This document shows, piece by piece, positions 1-12,740 of a stretch of 64,000 nt of DNA. The first letter of the stretch is position 1, and every line of letters begins with the position of its first letter. Origin of the DNA: Imbricaverruca yamaguchii (lineage: Eukaryota; Arthropoda; Thecostraca; Neoverrucidae); the NCBI GenBank assembly GCA_034440575.1, contig JAOTOL010001660.1, positions 186,001-250,000 of the forward strand, read 5' to 3'. The translations under genes were made by a program, and so were the position numbers. The notes below the pieces were generated by a model that had not been told where the DNA came from, searched no databases, and saw only the letters and a list, made by a program, of their open reading frames with translations.

Positions 1-366
1 AGTGTCAGTTGGCAGCTGGCTCGATAAGGCCGGGGACGAGCCTGCCGGGCGGCCGTGTCGGTGCATTGACGGCACGTTAAACTTTCGGTCAAAATTCTGC
101 CGTTGAACTGGAATTCATAGATCGGGTGGTGGGGACAGGGTTCACGCAACAAGCTCTGCTTAGCAATAGAACCCTGGTTCATAAAGCCACCTGAAGAGGA
201 ACTCGGATTAAAGTTTTTTTAAGGAAGTATTTTTTTGCATGGAACTTTATGGGTACCCTCACCCCGAGCGACTTCGGCCCTCCGATTACCTCCGTGTATC
301 CGACCCCTAATGATTTTCAGACATTGACTCCCCTGTATGCCATTGCACTCGCACGAGATATCCTAC
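1..366. other. Unique sequence, no gene recognised
   Basis: I see no convincing coding region, RNA gene or element end here. The stretch runs directly into the 39-bp repeat block. Confidence 0.5.
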
Positions 367-367
367 T

Positions 368-660
368 GCACTCGCTTGTCACGGGGTATTCCGCTGGATT
401 TCCCATTGTCACGACTGTCACGTGGTATTCCGCTGGGTTTCCAATAGTCACGCCTGTCCCGGGGTGTCCCGTTAGTTGTGCCATTGTCACGCTTGTCACG
501 GGGTGTCCCGTTAGTTGTGCCACTGTCACGCCTGTCCCGGGGTGTCCCGTTAGTTGTGCCATTGTCACGCCTGTCCCGGGGTGTCCCGTTAGTTGTGCCA
601 CTGTCACGCCTGTCCCGGGTGTCCCGTTAGTTGTGCCATTTTCAGGCTTGTCACGGAGTA
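368..660. repeat. 39-bp minisatellite, about 7 units
   Basis: Tandem units contain the words gtcccgttagttgtgccat and cacgcctgtcccgggg at a 39-bp spacing. The first units are more diverged (ccgctgg in place of ccgttag), and the last loses one g. Because 39 is a multiple of three, reading frames stay open on both strands (144 codons on plus, 125 on minus). This is a periodicity effect and not evidence for a protein. Confidence 0.9.
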
Positions 661-1688
661 TCCTGTTGGGTGCTCCATCGTAGAAGCGCTTCAAAGTAGC
701 TTAGCAACTATCTTCAGTAAGTACACTGACGGATCGGGCGAGCTATGTGACTAAATGAAGAATTACATTCACGAATGGCAGAATCATGTGAACGAAATGG
801 TAGGGTGACCTCATGTGATGTAAGTTGGCGCAGAATAACTGCGCAATCTGTGCACTTTGTAACACGGCTATCCACCACTATAAACACTGATTATCCCACA
901 AAGCACGGTTATCCACCAGCATAAACGCTGGTTATCCCACAATGCGTCCCCAAGTTACACCACTAAATGGCTTACCATCCACCTCACTTTTGAAAAATTA
1001 ATATACACTTTAAACTAACCGGCAAGTTTCCTTACTAGGCATCACACAGGATGCACGACTAGGCATCGTGTTCGGCAAAAACGTTTTGCTATACGATGCT
1101 GTAGTGATGAGGACAAGCCTGAAAGTTTTAGCTCGCAATCCTACTTCTTTCCTAATTTGCACGAACATCCGCACAACCAAGGGCTGCTCATCGACATGAT
1201 GGGCCTTGGAGAACTAGACCAAGTGCTTGCATAGAGCAAACTTTTGATTGCAGACCGGTTCATAGCAACGTCTGAGTGTCATCTTCACCAATTTCATTAT
1301 ACGTGATGTGCCATCCAAGTTGACTACGCACAGTCGCGAATCTGACAAGCTGGGAGAACTTCTGCAGTAACCACGCAGACTCATGTCTGCAAGTCTTTAA
1401 TGTCTTTAATCCGCATTCAAAAGTTAACGCTCCGCTTGAAGAGTTCCTCAATCTGTCACAGACGCATCATAATTCATGGAGACGTATTCATGGTGAGCTT
1501 TTATCCCGACTGTATGACTGTCGCGAGATGAGGGTTCAGTCAGGTCAATCAATGAAAATCTTACAGATAACGCACCGGCTGCAATTGCATCTCATTGGTG
1601 ATCGATCACCGTTACACTACGTTGCACTAGGAAGAAGTGCACGACAATAATAATAATTTGGCCGATGCATACTACCGTACCGTACCGT
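661..1688. other. Non-coding stretch with a small 2-unit repeat
   Basis: No recognised gene. An imperfect two-unit tandem duplication of about 40 bp lies at 861-941; both units contain tatccacca and ttatcccacaa. The rest appears unique. Confidence 0.5.
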
Positions 1689-1696
1689 GTATATAA

Positions 1697-1754
<58 letters not shown>

Positions 1755-1860
1755 TTATATATATATACATTCATATATGTATATATGTATATAATGTGTG
1801 TGTGTATGTGGTAGGTGTAGGTGTACGTTGCTTGTGTTTGTGTGTGTGTGCGTGTGTGTA
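1689..1860. repeat. TA microsatellite followed by TG-rich tract
   Basis: An alternating AT run covers about 1700-1790, interrupted by tact and cattc, followed by TG-rich sequence to 1860. The antisense ORF with strings of Tyr-Ile and Thr-His across this block is a translation of simple sequence. Confidence 0.95.
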
Positions 1861-3843
1861 TGAATGTTAGATACGTTAAGCTGCCTGTATTTTGGGGCAA
1901 GGATAACACTCGACAGAGCTGCTTCATATATGCCGTAGCACTAAGTTCATATCGCATCGTGCAACCCGTGGAGCTCGATTAATCAGCTCTCACATCGCTA
2001 GTGCTCTTAACTTCACCGCAGCATTTGGTTGTCATCACTTTCCCCTCATATTTCGCTCCGATATCCAACCCGTTCACTGCAGCAATGCTCCAGATAGAAT
2101 TCGGGGTCATGCTGAAACGAGGAACTTTTGTGCCGAAGGTATCTGCGATCTCTTCATGACTCGTAAATGCACGCACCATATTGTGCCCATTTTCTGGAAG
2201 CGCAGACATCTCACACATGAGCAAAACCTGTTTCAGTATAGTGCATTCATATTCGGGATGCGTGATCCATACTACTCTAGGTGGAGAAGCTGGATTGTGG
2301 AATAGCGCCTGGACCTCCAGCAAATGTTCATTTAAATGGAATCCGCTTCAGCTGAAATTGACTGCAGTCAATTTTAGTCTGCATTCCTGCCAAAGTGGGG
2401 CTCATCTACCCAATGTGGTGTACATATCTCAAACATCGACGCATTTTATTGGGTTGTCAAATTTGCATATGTCTCACGCTGCGTCCCATCTTGTGCTGTC
2501 TCCAAGCGTTCCCGATCAGTTCGTGCCACGTACAAACGTTCATCGCAAAATGCTTCATGGGACTGACACGTCGAGCTTCAGCCCGGCTTCAGGGCGAGCA
2601 GGTACTGTGACATGCCGACATAGCACCTGACCGGCAGCTGGCTGGTCCGCCCTGACACAGGGATGGTTGGACCGACAACGGTCTAAAACGCTTTCTTTGA
2701 ATAAAAAAGGCACGCATTCCACAAACGGCATCGTGGTGAAAGCTTTGCAAATTAGTTCTAAAAACCTTCAGAATTCGCGAAACACCGCACAAAATAACAA
2801 CCTTCTCTAATAATGTGACTTCTACGGTACTGTTAGAATAATGTAGGGTGACTGTCAGACTTGTCTAGATCGGATTGTTCAAATCAGCATTTCTCGTATA
2901 TACATGGAGTATATATATATTTGTCGTTATACATAGGCATGACAACATCCCGTTCGCCTTTGGATGAAGCTAATTTGAGCTCATCCGCAAAAAGGCAGAT
3001 TGGTCGTATGGACGCCTGTATCATCAGAAATTCTGATACAACCAAACACAAAATCCAATGTAGAATCCATCAATAAAGAAAGGAGTGCATTCTTTGGGAA
3101 ACATCGACCACGCGTTCGGAATTTGAATGCACTGTGCCAGGTTGTTAAAATAGATTTTACTAAGGTCTGAAATTCCTGCACTTCCGCTAAAATTGGAAGC
3201 ATTCAGGTGCATGCCTCGATAAGTTGCCGAGAAAGCGCAATTGCAGTGTGTTCACATGTGTCTCGATGCTCTCCTACTTCAGCGGCGCAGTCGGCTAATA
3301 CGTCTGTTCCGTGTGTGGGAGGCATTTGGTTCATCACGCGGTCGGGTGTGGTGGGCGGCGTGAAAGGTCCCCCCCCCCCCTCCCCACGATTTTGCGCGAA
3401 AAGCGGGAAACGGATGCCGAACAGGGCGGCGATTTCTTTCTAGGACGCCCGGTTTGTGAACCGGCAGAGCGGCTCCAATTTCCTCCATCCCTGAGGTTTC
3501 GTCACCACCTCACCCGACACCAAAGTTTCGTCGATGCGGTGGTACGGAGGCGCATCGGCCGGCGCATCGGCCGGCGCAGTGTGCCGGCCGATCTCACCCT
3601 CATTTGAACCTGCAGGCACCGATCCAGGATCATGTATGCATGCTTGTATGCTTCGGCAAGGTAATCAGCCGTAATATCTACCCTTCAAATTGTGTGCTTC
3701 TAGCTTCAATAGTTTCCGAGACCCTAGGGGAGCCGATCGCCCTCCGGGCGTTTGGCGAGAGGCCCTCCGACGTGTGTGCTCAGACTGATTGGAGTAAACT
3801 TTTCTGCCCAGTAGACGGCCGTAGCTGGGGAGTGTTCGCTATG
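1861..3843. other. Unique region, no gene recognised; one C-tract
   Basis: No family-level homology recognised. The longest non-repeat frame is 1979-2323 on minus, 114 codons, with no domain I can name; it begins at an ATG but has no visible splice or promoter context. A homopolymer C tract sits near 3367-3379, and a short ggcgcatcggcc direct repeat lies near 3550-3580. Confidence 0.4.
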
Positions 3844-6076
3844 CCACAGGATTAACGCTGACCGATGAGCGCCGCCGCGGCTCCCACACTGATGACCAGC
3901 GTCCGCCGCGGCTCCTACACTGATGACCAGCGCCCGCCGCGGCTCCTACACTGATGACCAGCGTCCGCCGCGGCTCCTACACTGATGACCAGCGTCCGCC
4001 GCGGCTCCTACACTGATGACCAGCGCCCGCCGCGGCTCCTACACTGATGACCAGCGCCCGCCGCGGCTCCTACACTGATGACCAGCGCCCGCCGCGGCTC
4101 CTACACTGATGACCAGCGCCCGCCGCGGCTCCTACACTGATGACCAGCGCCCGCCGCGGCTCCTACACTGATGACCAGCGCCCGCCGCGGCTCCCACACT
4201 GATGACCAGCGCCCGCCGCGGCTCCTACACTGATGACCAGCGTCCGCCGCGGCTCCTACACTGATGACCAGCGTCCGCCGCGGCTCCTACACTGATGACC
4301 AGCGCCCGCCGCGGCTCATACACTGATGACCAGCGTCCGCCGTACCTCCTACACTGATGACCAGCGTCCGCCGTACCTCCTACACTGATGACCAGCGCCC
4401 GCCGCGGCTCCTACACTGATGACCAGCGTCCTCCGTACCTCCTACACTGATGACCAGCGTCCGCCGCGGCTCCCACACTGATGACCAGCGTCCGCCGCGG
4501 CTCCCACACTGATGACCAGCGTCCGCCGCGGCTCCCACACTGATGACCAGCGCCCGCCGCGGCTCATACACTGATGACCAGCGTCCGCCGCGGCTCCCAC
4601 ACTGATGACCAGCGCCCGCCGCGGCTCATACACTGATGACCAGCGTCCGCCGCGGCTCCCACACTGATGACCAGCGTCCGCCGCGGCTCCCACACTGATG
4701 ACCAGCGTCCGCCGCGGCTCCCACACTGATGACCAGCGCCCGCCGCGGCTCATACACTGATGACCAGCGTCCGCCGCGGCTCCCACACTGATGACCAGCG
4801 CCCGCCGCGGCTCATACACTGATGACCAGCGTCCGCCGCGGCTCCTACACTGATGACCAGCGTCCGCCGCGGCTCCCACACTGATGACCAGCGCCCGCCG
4901 CGGCTCTATACTGATGACCAGCGTCCGCCGCGGCTCCCACACTGATGACCAGCGCCCGCCGCGGCTCCTACACTGATGACCAGCGTCCGCCGTACCTCCT
5001 ACACTGATGACCAGCGTCCGCCGTACCTCCTACACTGATGACCAGCGCCCGCCGCGGCTCCTACACTGATGACCAGCGTCCGCCGTACCTCCTACACTGA
5101 TGACCAGCGTCCGCCGCGGCTCCCACACTGATGACCAGCGTCCGCCGCGGCTCCCACACTGATGACCAGCGTCCGCCGCGGCTCCCACACTGATGACCAG
5201 CGCCCGCCGCGGCTCATACACTGATGACCAGCGTCCGCCGCGGCTCCCACACTGATGACCAGCGCCCGCCGCGGCTCTACACTGATGACCAGCGTCCGCC
5301 GCGGCTCCCACACTGATGACCAGCGTCCGCCGCGGCTCCCACACTGATGACCAGCGTCCGCCGCGGCTCCCACACTGATGACCAGCGCCCGCCGCGGCTC
5401 TACACTGATGACCAGCGTCCGCCGCGGCTCCCACACTGATGACCAGCGCCCGCCGCGGCTCATACACTGATGACCAGCGCCCGCCGCGGCTCCTACACTG
5501 ATGACCAGCGTCCGCCGCGGCTCCCACACTGATGACCAGCGCCCGCCGCGGCTCCCACACTGATGACCAGCGTCCGCCGCGGCTCCCACACTGATGACCA
5601 GCGTCCGCCGCGGCTCCTACGCTGATGACCAGCGTCCGCCGTACCTCCTACACTGATGACCAGCGCCCGCCGTACTCCCTACGCTGATGACCAGCGCCAA
5701 CTGTGGCTCCTACACTGATGACCAGCGCCCGCCGCGGCTCCTATACTGATGACCAGCGCCTGCCGCGGCTCCCACACTGATGACCAGCGTCCGCCGCGGC
5801 TCCCACACTGATGACCAGCGCCAGCCGCGGCTCCCACACTGATGACCAGCGCCCGCCGCGGCTCCTACACTGAGGACCAGCGTCCGCCGTGACTACTACA
5901 CTGATGACCAGCACCCGCCGTGACTCCTACGCTGATGACCAGCGTCCGCCGTACCTCCTACACTGATGACCAGCGCCCGCCGTACTCCCTACAATGATGA
6001 CCAGCACCACCGCGGCTCCTAGCCAGACGATGGCAGTAACTGGCGAGAGTTAGTCGTACCACAGGATTAACGCTGA
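3844..6076. repeat. 31-bp minisatellite, about 69 units, with higher-order structure
   Basis: The core word actgatgaccagcg recurs every 31 bp, followed by c/t-ccgccgcggctcc or the variant ccgccgtacctcc. Monomers differ mainly at gcgtcc/gcgccc and at cccaca/cctaca/cataca. The rare variant pair with gtacctcc at 4341-4445 recurs at 4991-5097, about 21 monomers later. The array is bounded on both sides by the 18-bp word ccacaggattaacgctga (3844-3861 and 6059-6076) inside a longer imperfect repeat of about 60 bp. The right edge (5630-6010) is more diverged than the left. Since 31 is not a multiple of three, all three antisense frames read through for 160-plus codons; none is a gene. Confidence 0.95.
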
Positions 6077-6336
6077 TCGACCACGGCTGCCGTCACCTCA
6101 CTGTGTGCATGATCTGCCTGCCTGCCTTTAATGACCTGACTATGACCTGCCTTTAATCAGATACTTCGGTCCGGTATCACGCACAGAGTGGACGGCCCTG
6201 CGTAGCGCCACCTAAGCATTTTCTGTTCACATGCCTTGGAAATCGGGATTGCCCGCCGTGTGTCCAGCGTGCTATGACTGGAAATTTGCGTGCGCACACT
6301 GGTGCTGAAAATGTCATCGCTATCGTGTGCATAGCA

Positions 6337-6750
<414 letters not shown>

Positions 6751-7902
6751 CAGTAAATTAATCCTCAAGTAGAGTGTCCAATTGCTTAATGTTTCATGCC
6801 GCAGTATGGTGACTAATCTTTGTCCTTATAGCGGGAGGCTTCTGCCCATCACTCACACAAAGCCCCCTGATGACACCTCATGCTGATTCTGGTTATTAAA
6901 CTCTCTTGGAAAGGGTTTCATATAAATTGTTGCGACTACTACCGGGCAGATTACACTGTTCCCGATCGACTAAAACAGATTGTTTAACTACATAACTACA
7001 TAACATAACTATGTAGTAACATATATAACATAACATGACATAATTATGGGACAACTAGTTAAGAAGCTTGGATCTTACAAGCAACTTAGCCACGTTGTAT
7101 TCGGGTAGTAGCGCGGAAGCCAAATAATCCGACGGCACGTAATTGTCTACTGGACTATAGGGGCTCAATACGTGCGCAAAGCCTGGAATGTGATCCCCAA
7201 TGTCATTGAACCCAGCAGCTTTGCATGTATTATGAGGCTGTGTCCTAGGCGACTCATTACTCGACGTTCATGGCCACGCCTTCAGCGTGCCGAGCAAAGA
7301 TACATGGAAGAGCGCTCGCTGAGGGAGGGGAAAGTGAACTGCGAGTCAACTGAGCCCAGCTTAATCCTGATACTAAGCATTAGGTGACTGTTACACTCTT
7401 TTCTGAAATGATTTGCGAACTCAGGTTTTGCGCTGTAGTTACCAACTGAAGCAAAACATAGCTTGAAGTAGTTACTTGTAAGCTTGGCCAATGTAGATTC
7501 ACTTGGCAACATAATCAATGCATTTCCATACTTCATTGATATCGAAAATTAGCTTTCAAATGAAGCTTTTGCTTGATCAGGTTTTCTTCATAGATTGCGT
7601 TGTTGTTGGTGTTTCGCTCCACGCATTGAAATGGACGATATTGTGGCGATCACGTGATATTGATGGCTAGATTAATCATTATATGTCAGCCTATATATGT
7701 TCACAATTATTTTGAAGCATATGGGTGCGAACCGGTGGTCATCAGTGTCCAAGTGTATGCATTTGAATCACAAATTTGCATATACCAGCAGAGTGCTCGG
7801 GAACTTTCACCTTCTCATAAATGTTTTGGACAGCGAAATATATAATATAATAGATTATAAGCATTAAGACCGATGAAGCATTGGTGAAGCCCACAAGCCA
7901 AA
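6751..7902. other. Unique AT-leaning stretch, nothing recognised
   Basis: No gene recognised. A low-complexity cluster of taacata/catagtt words lies at about 6985-7045. Several 60-85 codon frames have no recognisable domain. Confidence 0.4.
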
Positions 7903-8568
7903 ATGTACGCCGTCGACTTATCAGTGAACATATCGACAAAGTTAGTACAATTTTTGGAGAGCCAAAGAGGGCCAAAACTGCAGGTTATAAATGGCGTTCA
8001 TCGAGCAACGTCGCCGAAATGGAGGAATATGGCAGCACAGTCAATGACACGCGCTGCCCGAGTCGAAGCCGACACAACAGACGAGCAGGCTCAGCAGCAA
8101 CAACACGACGATATACCCTAAAAATTTGCCAACGAATCAGACGATGAATATGTCATGCATTATCGGCACTTACATAGGAGAAGCGAACCACTAAACCTGG
8201 CTGTCGTTGCGGAGGCGCTGGACGCTACCGATACCGGCGCAAGAAAGGCGTCTAAAATACTACCTCGTTTCTGTTGGTATAGGGGAAGTGTGGATGTTAT
8301 CACGGAACCGAAAGTGTTAAAAGCTATTGATGTGAGCAGGAAGTGTACAGTAGATAAAGTAAATGATATGGCGAAAGACTGTACTTATGCATTTTTTGAA
8401 GGCCGTGATACGGACCAGATAAGAGGGAAGGGCATGGTCAAATCGTGTCGCATGTCGTATGAAAAGATGAGTGTACACCATGTCTCGGTAAATATGCATC
8501 CCGGGATGTTCATGTATGTCATTTTGGGTGTGACGGAAAGCACGAAAGCTTCGCCGCGCAAAAGCTAA
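7903..8568 (+). pseudogene. Broken ORF, possibly mobile-element derived
   Basis: Two collinear segments share one frame: 7903-8121 (72 codons) and 8122-8568, separated only by a TAA at 8119-8121. Readthrough continues as an acidic, charged stretch (KFANESDDEY) into a 137-codon segment. That segment includes LNLAVVAEALDATDTGARKA, a VITEPKVLKAIDVSRKC block and AFFEGRDTDQI. Its general layout reminds me of uncharacterised transposon-associated proteins of invertebrates with a motif near FDGRxD, but I could not check this. The in-frame stop and lack of neighbouring exons suggest a remnant. It could equally be a chance open frame in AT/GC-balanced DNA. Confidence 0.3.
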
Positions 8569-9390
8569 AATATTTTCTGCATGCTCGTATGGCAAGTGAG
8601 CAAAACATTGCTCCATTGGTGGTGATTTGACCAACCAGGTTGCTTGGTGGAAAGTGGGATGGATGGAGCATTTTGAACAACTGATGGGGCGACCTGTGGG
8701 TCGAATTGCTTCCTTGTGCCACCAAGCGGAATTGCCCTATCGAGCTCTGCTTGGTCTGCTGGACGGGAAAATAGCCTGGCCAAGCTCTGTATTGTGGAAG
8801 TCACATTGTATTGCATTGCATTGTATTGAGGAAGTTTGCCGTTGTTGCATGGCATTGTGACTGGAGTGATTTGTTTGCCAACCGCATCAGCAATTGAACA
8901 AATGGGACTCTTGATGTTTATGGTAATACAATTACGAACATCAATGCAACTGCAAATATTGTAGGATACTTGCATGTACTCATTGAACCAGACTCCTCAC
9001 CCTTCCACGCTAACTTTCTCTGGACATTATTGCATGTCTATCGTCCATCTCGCGGCTTCTTGTCTAATGTTACATTAATTTCCAGGTCAGACTAATCCAG
9101 TCTGGACAGTGTCTTCACCCATCGCTGGTGTGAACCAGGCTGAGCCAAGTCTGAGTCGCCCCTGATCCGGCACACCCTCGGCCTGATCCACTCCTGCTCT
9201 GCGCCTGCTCTCGCTCGTCCTATGTTTGGCGCGGCCCAGACCTGACCTGGTCGCCTCTTCCAGGACGTGAGGCATCGACAGCCGCGTCTTTTCCCTCGGC
9301 CTGTGCCAACACATTGCCGTCAGCCACGCCATGGGACCGGCCATTCAATTTCCAGCGGCTTCCAAAAACGTCGTCGCCCCGCGACGGCAG
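8569..9390. other. Unique stretch, nothing recognised
   Basis: No gene recognised. Short runs of the pentamer ttgca/ttgta occur at about 8808-8830, similar to those near 63540. Confidence 0.4.
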
Positions 9391-9548
9391 ATTCGCTGGG
9401 ATGCAAACCATGCATGGCACGCACTGGCATTGTAATGCAGCACAAGGGGTGGGAGAGCAGCGAGAGCGGATTCGATGGGATACAAGCCAGGCATGACACG
9501 TGCTGGCGTTGTAACGCAGCGCGGGAGCTGGCGAGAACACCCGGAGGA
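9391..9548. repeat. 79-bp imperfect tandem duplication
   Basis: The copy at 9391-9469 begins attcgctgggatgcaaacc and the copy at 9470-9548 begins attcgatgggatacaagcc. Most differences between copies are transitions. The 79-bp spacing is not a multiple of three, so the copies fall in different frames. Confidence 0.75.
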
Positions 9549-10767
9549 GCTGATGAGAGTGTAGCTATTCGCAATGAAACTGATCAGCGAAAGCCAGCAG
9601 CGCAGCGAACATTTTGCTTAGGGAGGGCATGCATCTTCAAGGACACCCAGCTTGATGAGCCCCACCCAACTTTATGAGGGTCCGCACGTAAAATAGAACG
9701 TCATGCAACAGCATTCCCACCAATTACGATTTCCATTTCCATTTCCACTCGGACCTAGAGAACTACCGAGACTCGTCCACTAAGAGGCCAATAGATGAGT
9801 TACTGGGTACCGGCCTACTTTAGGGGTCATCCAGCTTCAGAAGACGGGGTCATTCGAGCTCCAAGGGAACCACCCAGTTCGAAGTGATCTAGAGCATACG
9901 CAGTACCTCAAACGGTTGAAAGGGCACCTGCCAGTCTCAGGGCTCACTGTCGTCCCTAAACGTAATTGCGCTGCTGCCGGGAAGGATCGCACACGCTTGG
10001 CACCAAGGGCAATGGGTCCTTCGGACCTCCACATCGCTAATGAGGGGGCACGGGTCTTCTGTTCTCCCTTCAGCTGCGTCACTATGGAACACCCGCACTG
10101 AGTCAGACAAAGGTGAGATAAGTTGCGTGAGACAAAGTTGCGAGCCGTTTCTCATCACCTGTCGCTGGCAAACCAAACATGCTCTCGCAAAGCGCCGAAC
10201 GTAAGCCATTGCCTTTGAAGGAGTTCCTGTGTCAATCGTACCTCACTTATTTCGAGGTGTAAGGAACTTCAGTTCAGGAATAACACGTGCATACGGCCCA
10301 CTAGAGGCTTTGCCGTACTGTGGAATCATGTCGGATACTTAAACGATAACCCAAGCTGGAATGGCTATACATGCGCTGGCGTTTTCAGAGCTCGTCATGC
10401 CTGTCCTAGCCTGAGTGAATAAAGTGTATGCAAACAAGAGAGGTGGGGATAACAGTACCACCTCCTGTTGGATGTCTGGAAGAGCTCTAGCAGTTTAAGG
10501 GTGGTGAGATGATTTCGCCACGCGTGACGTTGCAAAATTTCAATCTTGTACTTTACCCTGCCATGATACCACCCATGTGACATGATCCCAAATAGGCCAA
10601 CTTCCGTTCCCATGTGACTCACAAAATCCAAATATATCCATTATCTTGCAAATGGAGCTAATGTGTTGATCGGGTACTGAGATAGGTGAGTTTTTAGAAA
10701 GATTCCATCGTTTTCACTCGATCCGATTTGTAACGTCGTACATGTTACTTGTGGATGTGTGTGTATG

Positions 10768-10769
<2 letters not shown>
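9549..10769. other. Unique stretch, nothing recognised
   Basis: No gene recognised. A short atttcc repeat lies at about 9727-9750. Frames of 60-90 codons on both strands lack recognisable domains. Confidence 0.4.

Positions 10770-10820
<51 letters not shown>
10770..10820. repeat. TG microsatellite
   Basis: About 25 uninterrupted TG units, flanked by diverged tgtgtatg words on both sides. Confidence 0.95.
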
Positions 10821-10824
<4 letters not shown>

Positions 10825-12254
10825 CGCATTTGTGCGTGTTTGGATATAATATCGAGCTTCAGATATTGGCGGTGACATAGCGAACCACTGCCTTAGCATT
10901 CCTTATCATTTTTTTTTTCGAAATCAGTGGTGTGCTTCAGGAACTTTTTGGTTGACTGAATGTGCTCAAATCAGCTGAACTAGTCCTGAATAGTTTAAAT
11001 GCCGCCAAACGCTTACAAGTAGGACGGAACACTTCTCTAAGTAAGTTTATTTTGTATGTTGAAAGGCTCCGAAGAATTCTTCAAGCAAATCATACCTACA
11101 GGAAAAAGATGGTGATCGTAGTTTATAGAGCCTTGCCGGCAATTCTGTAGCCGCGTTTTGTCGAGGCGGCGAGTCGTGCTGGATCTGGGCCCAAGTATAT
11201 GGGTGACAGGTTTGCGAGGCCGGGTCTGCAATACCCGCAGGCGATGGCTGCGAACGGGCCAGCCGTCACGCGCTACCGGGTCACACGGTCACATGGTCAC
11301 ATGGTCATATGCGGAGCGGCAGCATCGATCGGCGCAGTGCAGCAGGTGTGGACCAGCGAGCTTACCGACTCGCTGGTCACGTGAGTGTCCAGGACTGTGG
11401 CCGGCCCCCAGTAGAGGGCTTGCTTTTCAGTATTACAGAGAGGGCTGATTGACAGATTTGGTGGGCAACTGGTTCGGTGAACAGAGTGCAACCAAGAAGG
11501 GCCCTTGTGGCTCATAGTTGCACTAATCTTTTATGTCTTTATGTCTATGTCTTCAACAAGCCCCCCGGGCGTACTCGCTCGATGGACACGCTGTACTGTG
11601 GCCGGCGTCCAGCCTCGAAGACCAACCGAGCATATGGACGCTGCATGGCCAACGCAGTCGACACGCCCGAAAGCCCAAATAACCGACCAACCAACCGAGC
11701 ATACCGACTCGCCGAACACACCCCCATCGTGGGCGCTGTATAACCACTGCAGTTGATGCGCCCTAAAACCCAAATAACTAACTAACTAACACCCCCATCG
11801 TGGTCGGCTCCCAGCCCCGGAAACATATCGAGCGCACGCATGCATACACGCCGGACACGCTGGACCGTGGCCGGCGCCCAGACCCGCAAACACACCTACT
11901 TTTGATGCAGGCAAACTCGTGGCGTTTGGCTGAATGGAGACAGGCAAGACCGAGAAATGCTTAGCCCGGGGACGTAGGAACGATAGGAGAAGCGGGGCAG
12001 TGGACCGTTTTCAGGGGCTCCATCGACAGGCGACTTCAAGCAAGGTGCACTTGAGCATCCTGGAGTGCCCTTTTCCGGTCAAAGGACACCTCTCTCCGGT
12101 CAGAGGGGGCCAAACAGAAAAAGTGCGGTGACCAGTCCCCTTCCCGATAACTACCATGCTCAAACTTGTCATGAGCAGTGAGTCAAACACACAGCTTCGC
12201 ACCGTGGCAAAGCCAACACTCCAGATCGGGCGGGTCAGCAGGGAGCGGAAGAAA
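10821..12254. other. Mostly unique; small local duplications
   Basis: No gene recognised. A 10-bp ggtcacat repeat is at about 11280-11305. A duplicated ~42-bp segment ending in aaataac plus a (cga/cta)-type tetranucleotide tail occurs at about 11658-11700 and 11750-11790. The tail resembles the 3' simple-repeat tail of a retroposed element, but no body could be recognised. The words gtggccggcg and ccagcc recur at about 11600 and 11870. Confidence 0.35.
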
Positions 12255-12376
12255 ACTGGCAGCTCCCGTACTGGCCTAGACGGTTGGCGGGCCGCACCAC
12301 GGTCACCTCTCTGTTCGAGGGCGTTGAACTGCGGCGCGGCCCACCAGCCGTCTAGGCCAGCGCGGAAGCTTCCAGT
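12255..12376. repeat. Large inverted repeat (hairpin), ~46-bp arms
   Basis: The left arm 12255-12300 contains ctggcctagacggttggc and the right arm 12331-12376 contains its near-complement accagccgtctaggccag. About 30 bases of loop contain ctctctgttcgaggg. The right arm and loop belong to the 127-bp tandem unit that follows; only the first unit carries the inverted partner. Confidence 0.8.
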
Positions 12377-12740
12377 CCCGTGACAAGACATGACATGACG
12401 TGACTGTCGGCTGATGTCACAGGAGTCGGTCATCTCTCTGTTCGAGGGCGCTGAACTTGGCGCAGCCCACCAGCCGTCTAGGCGAGCACGGAAGCTCCCA
12501 GTCCCGTGACAAGACATGACATGACGTGACTGTCGGCTGATGTCACAGGAGTCGGTCAACTCTCTGTTCGAGGGCGTTGAACTGTGGTGCGGCCCACCAA
12601 CCGTCCAGGCCAGCGCGGAAGCTCCCAGTCCCGTGACATCACATGACATGACGTGACTGTCAGCTGATGTCACGGGAGTCGGTCATCTCTCTGTTCGAGG
12701 GCGTTGAACTGACATCTCTCTGTTCGGGGACGTTCCCGTG
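12307..12740. repeat. 127-bp tandem repeat, about 3.3 units
   Basis: The word ctctctgttcgagggcg recurs at 12307, 12434, 12560 and 12687, giving a 126-127 bp period. Each unit also carries cccgtgaca, gacatgacgtgactgtc and gctgatgtcac. A partial fourth unit is scrambled near 12715-12745. A 220-codon antisense frame through it reflects the low stop density of the unit and is not supported as a gene. Confidence 0.9.

Noticed and set aside
1979..2323. 114-codon minus frame as a gene
   Set aside because: It is non-repetitive and starts at ATG, but I recognise no domain, and similar lengths occur by chance at this base composition.
3868..6010. CTGATGA in each 31-bp unit as a hammerhead ribozyme core or C/D-box snoRNA array
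   Set aside because: No GAAA core partner or flanking stems occur in the unit. Box C would need a purine at the first position, and no box D (CUGA at the right spacing with a terminal stem) is evident.
3844..6076. CRISPR array
   Set aside because: Units are contiguous with no unique spacers, and the window is eukaryotic in character. The same applies to the other arrays.
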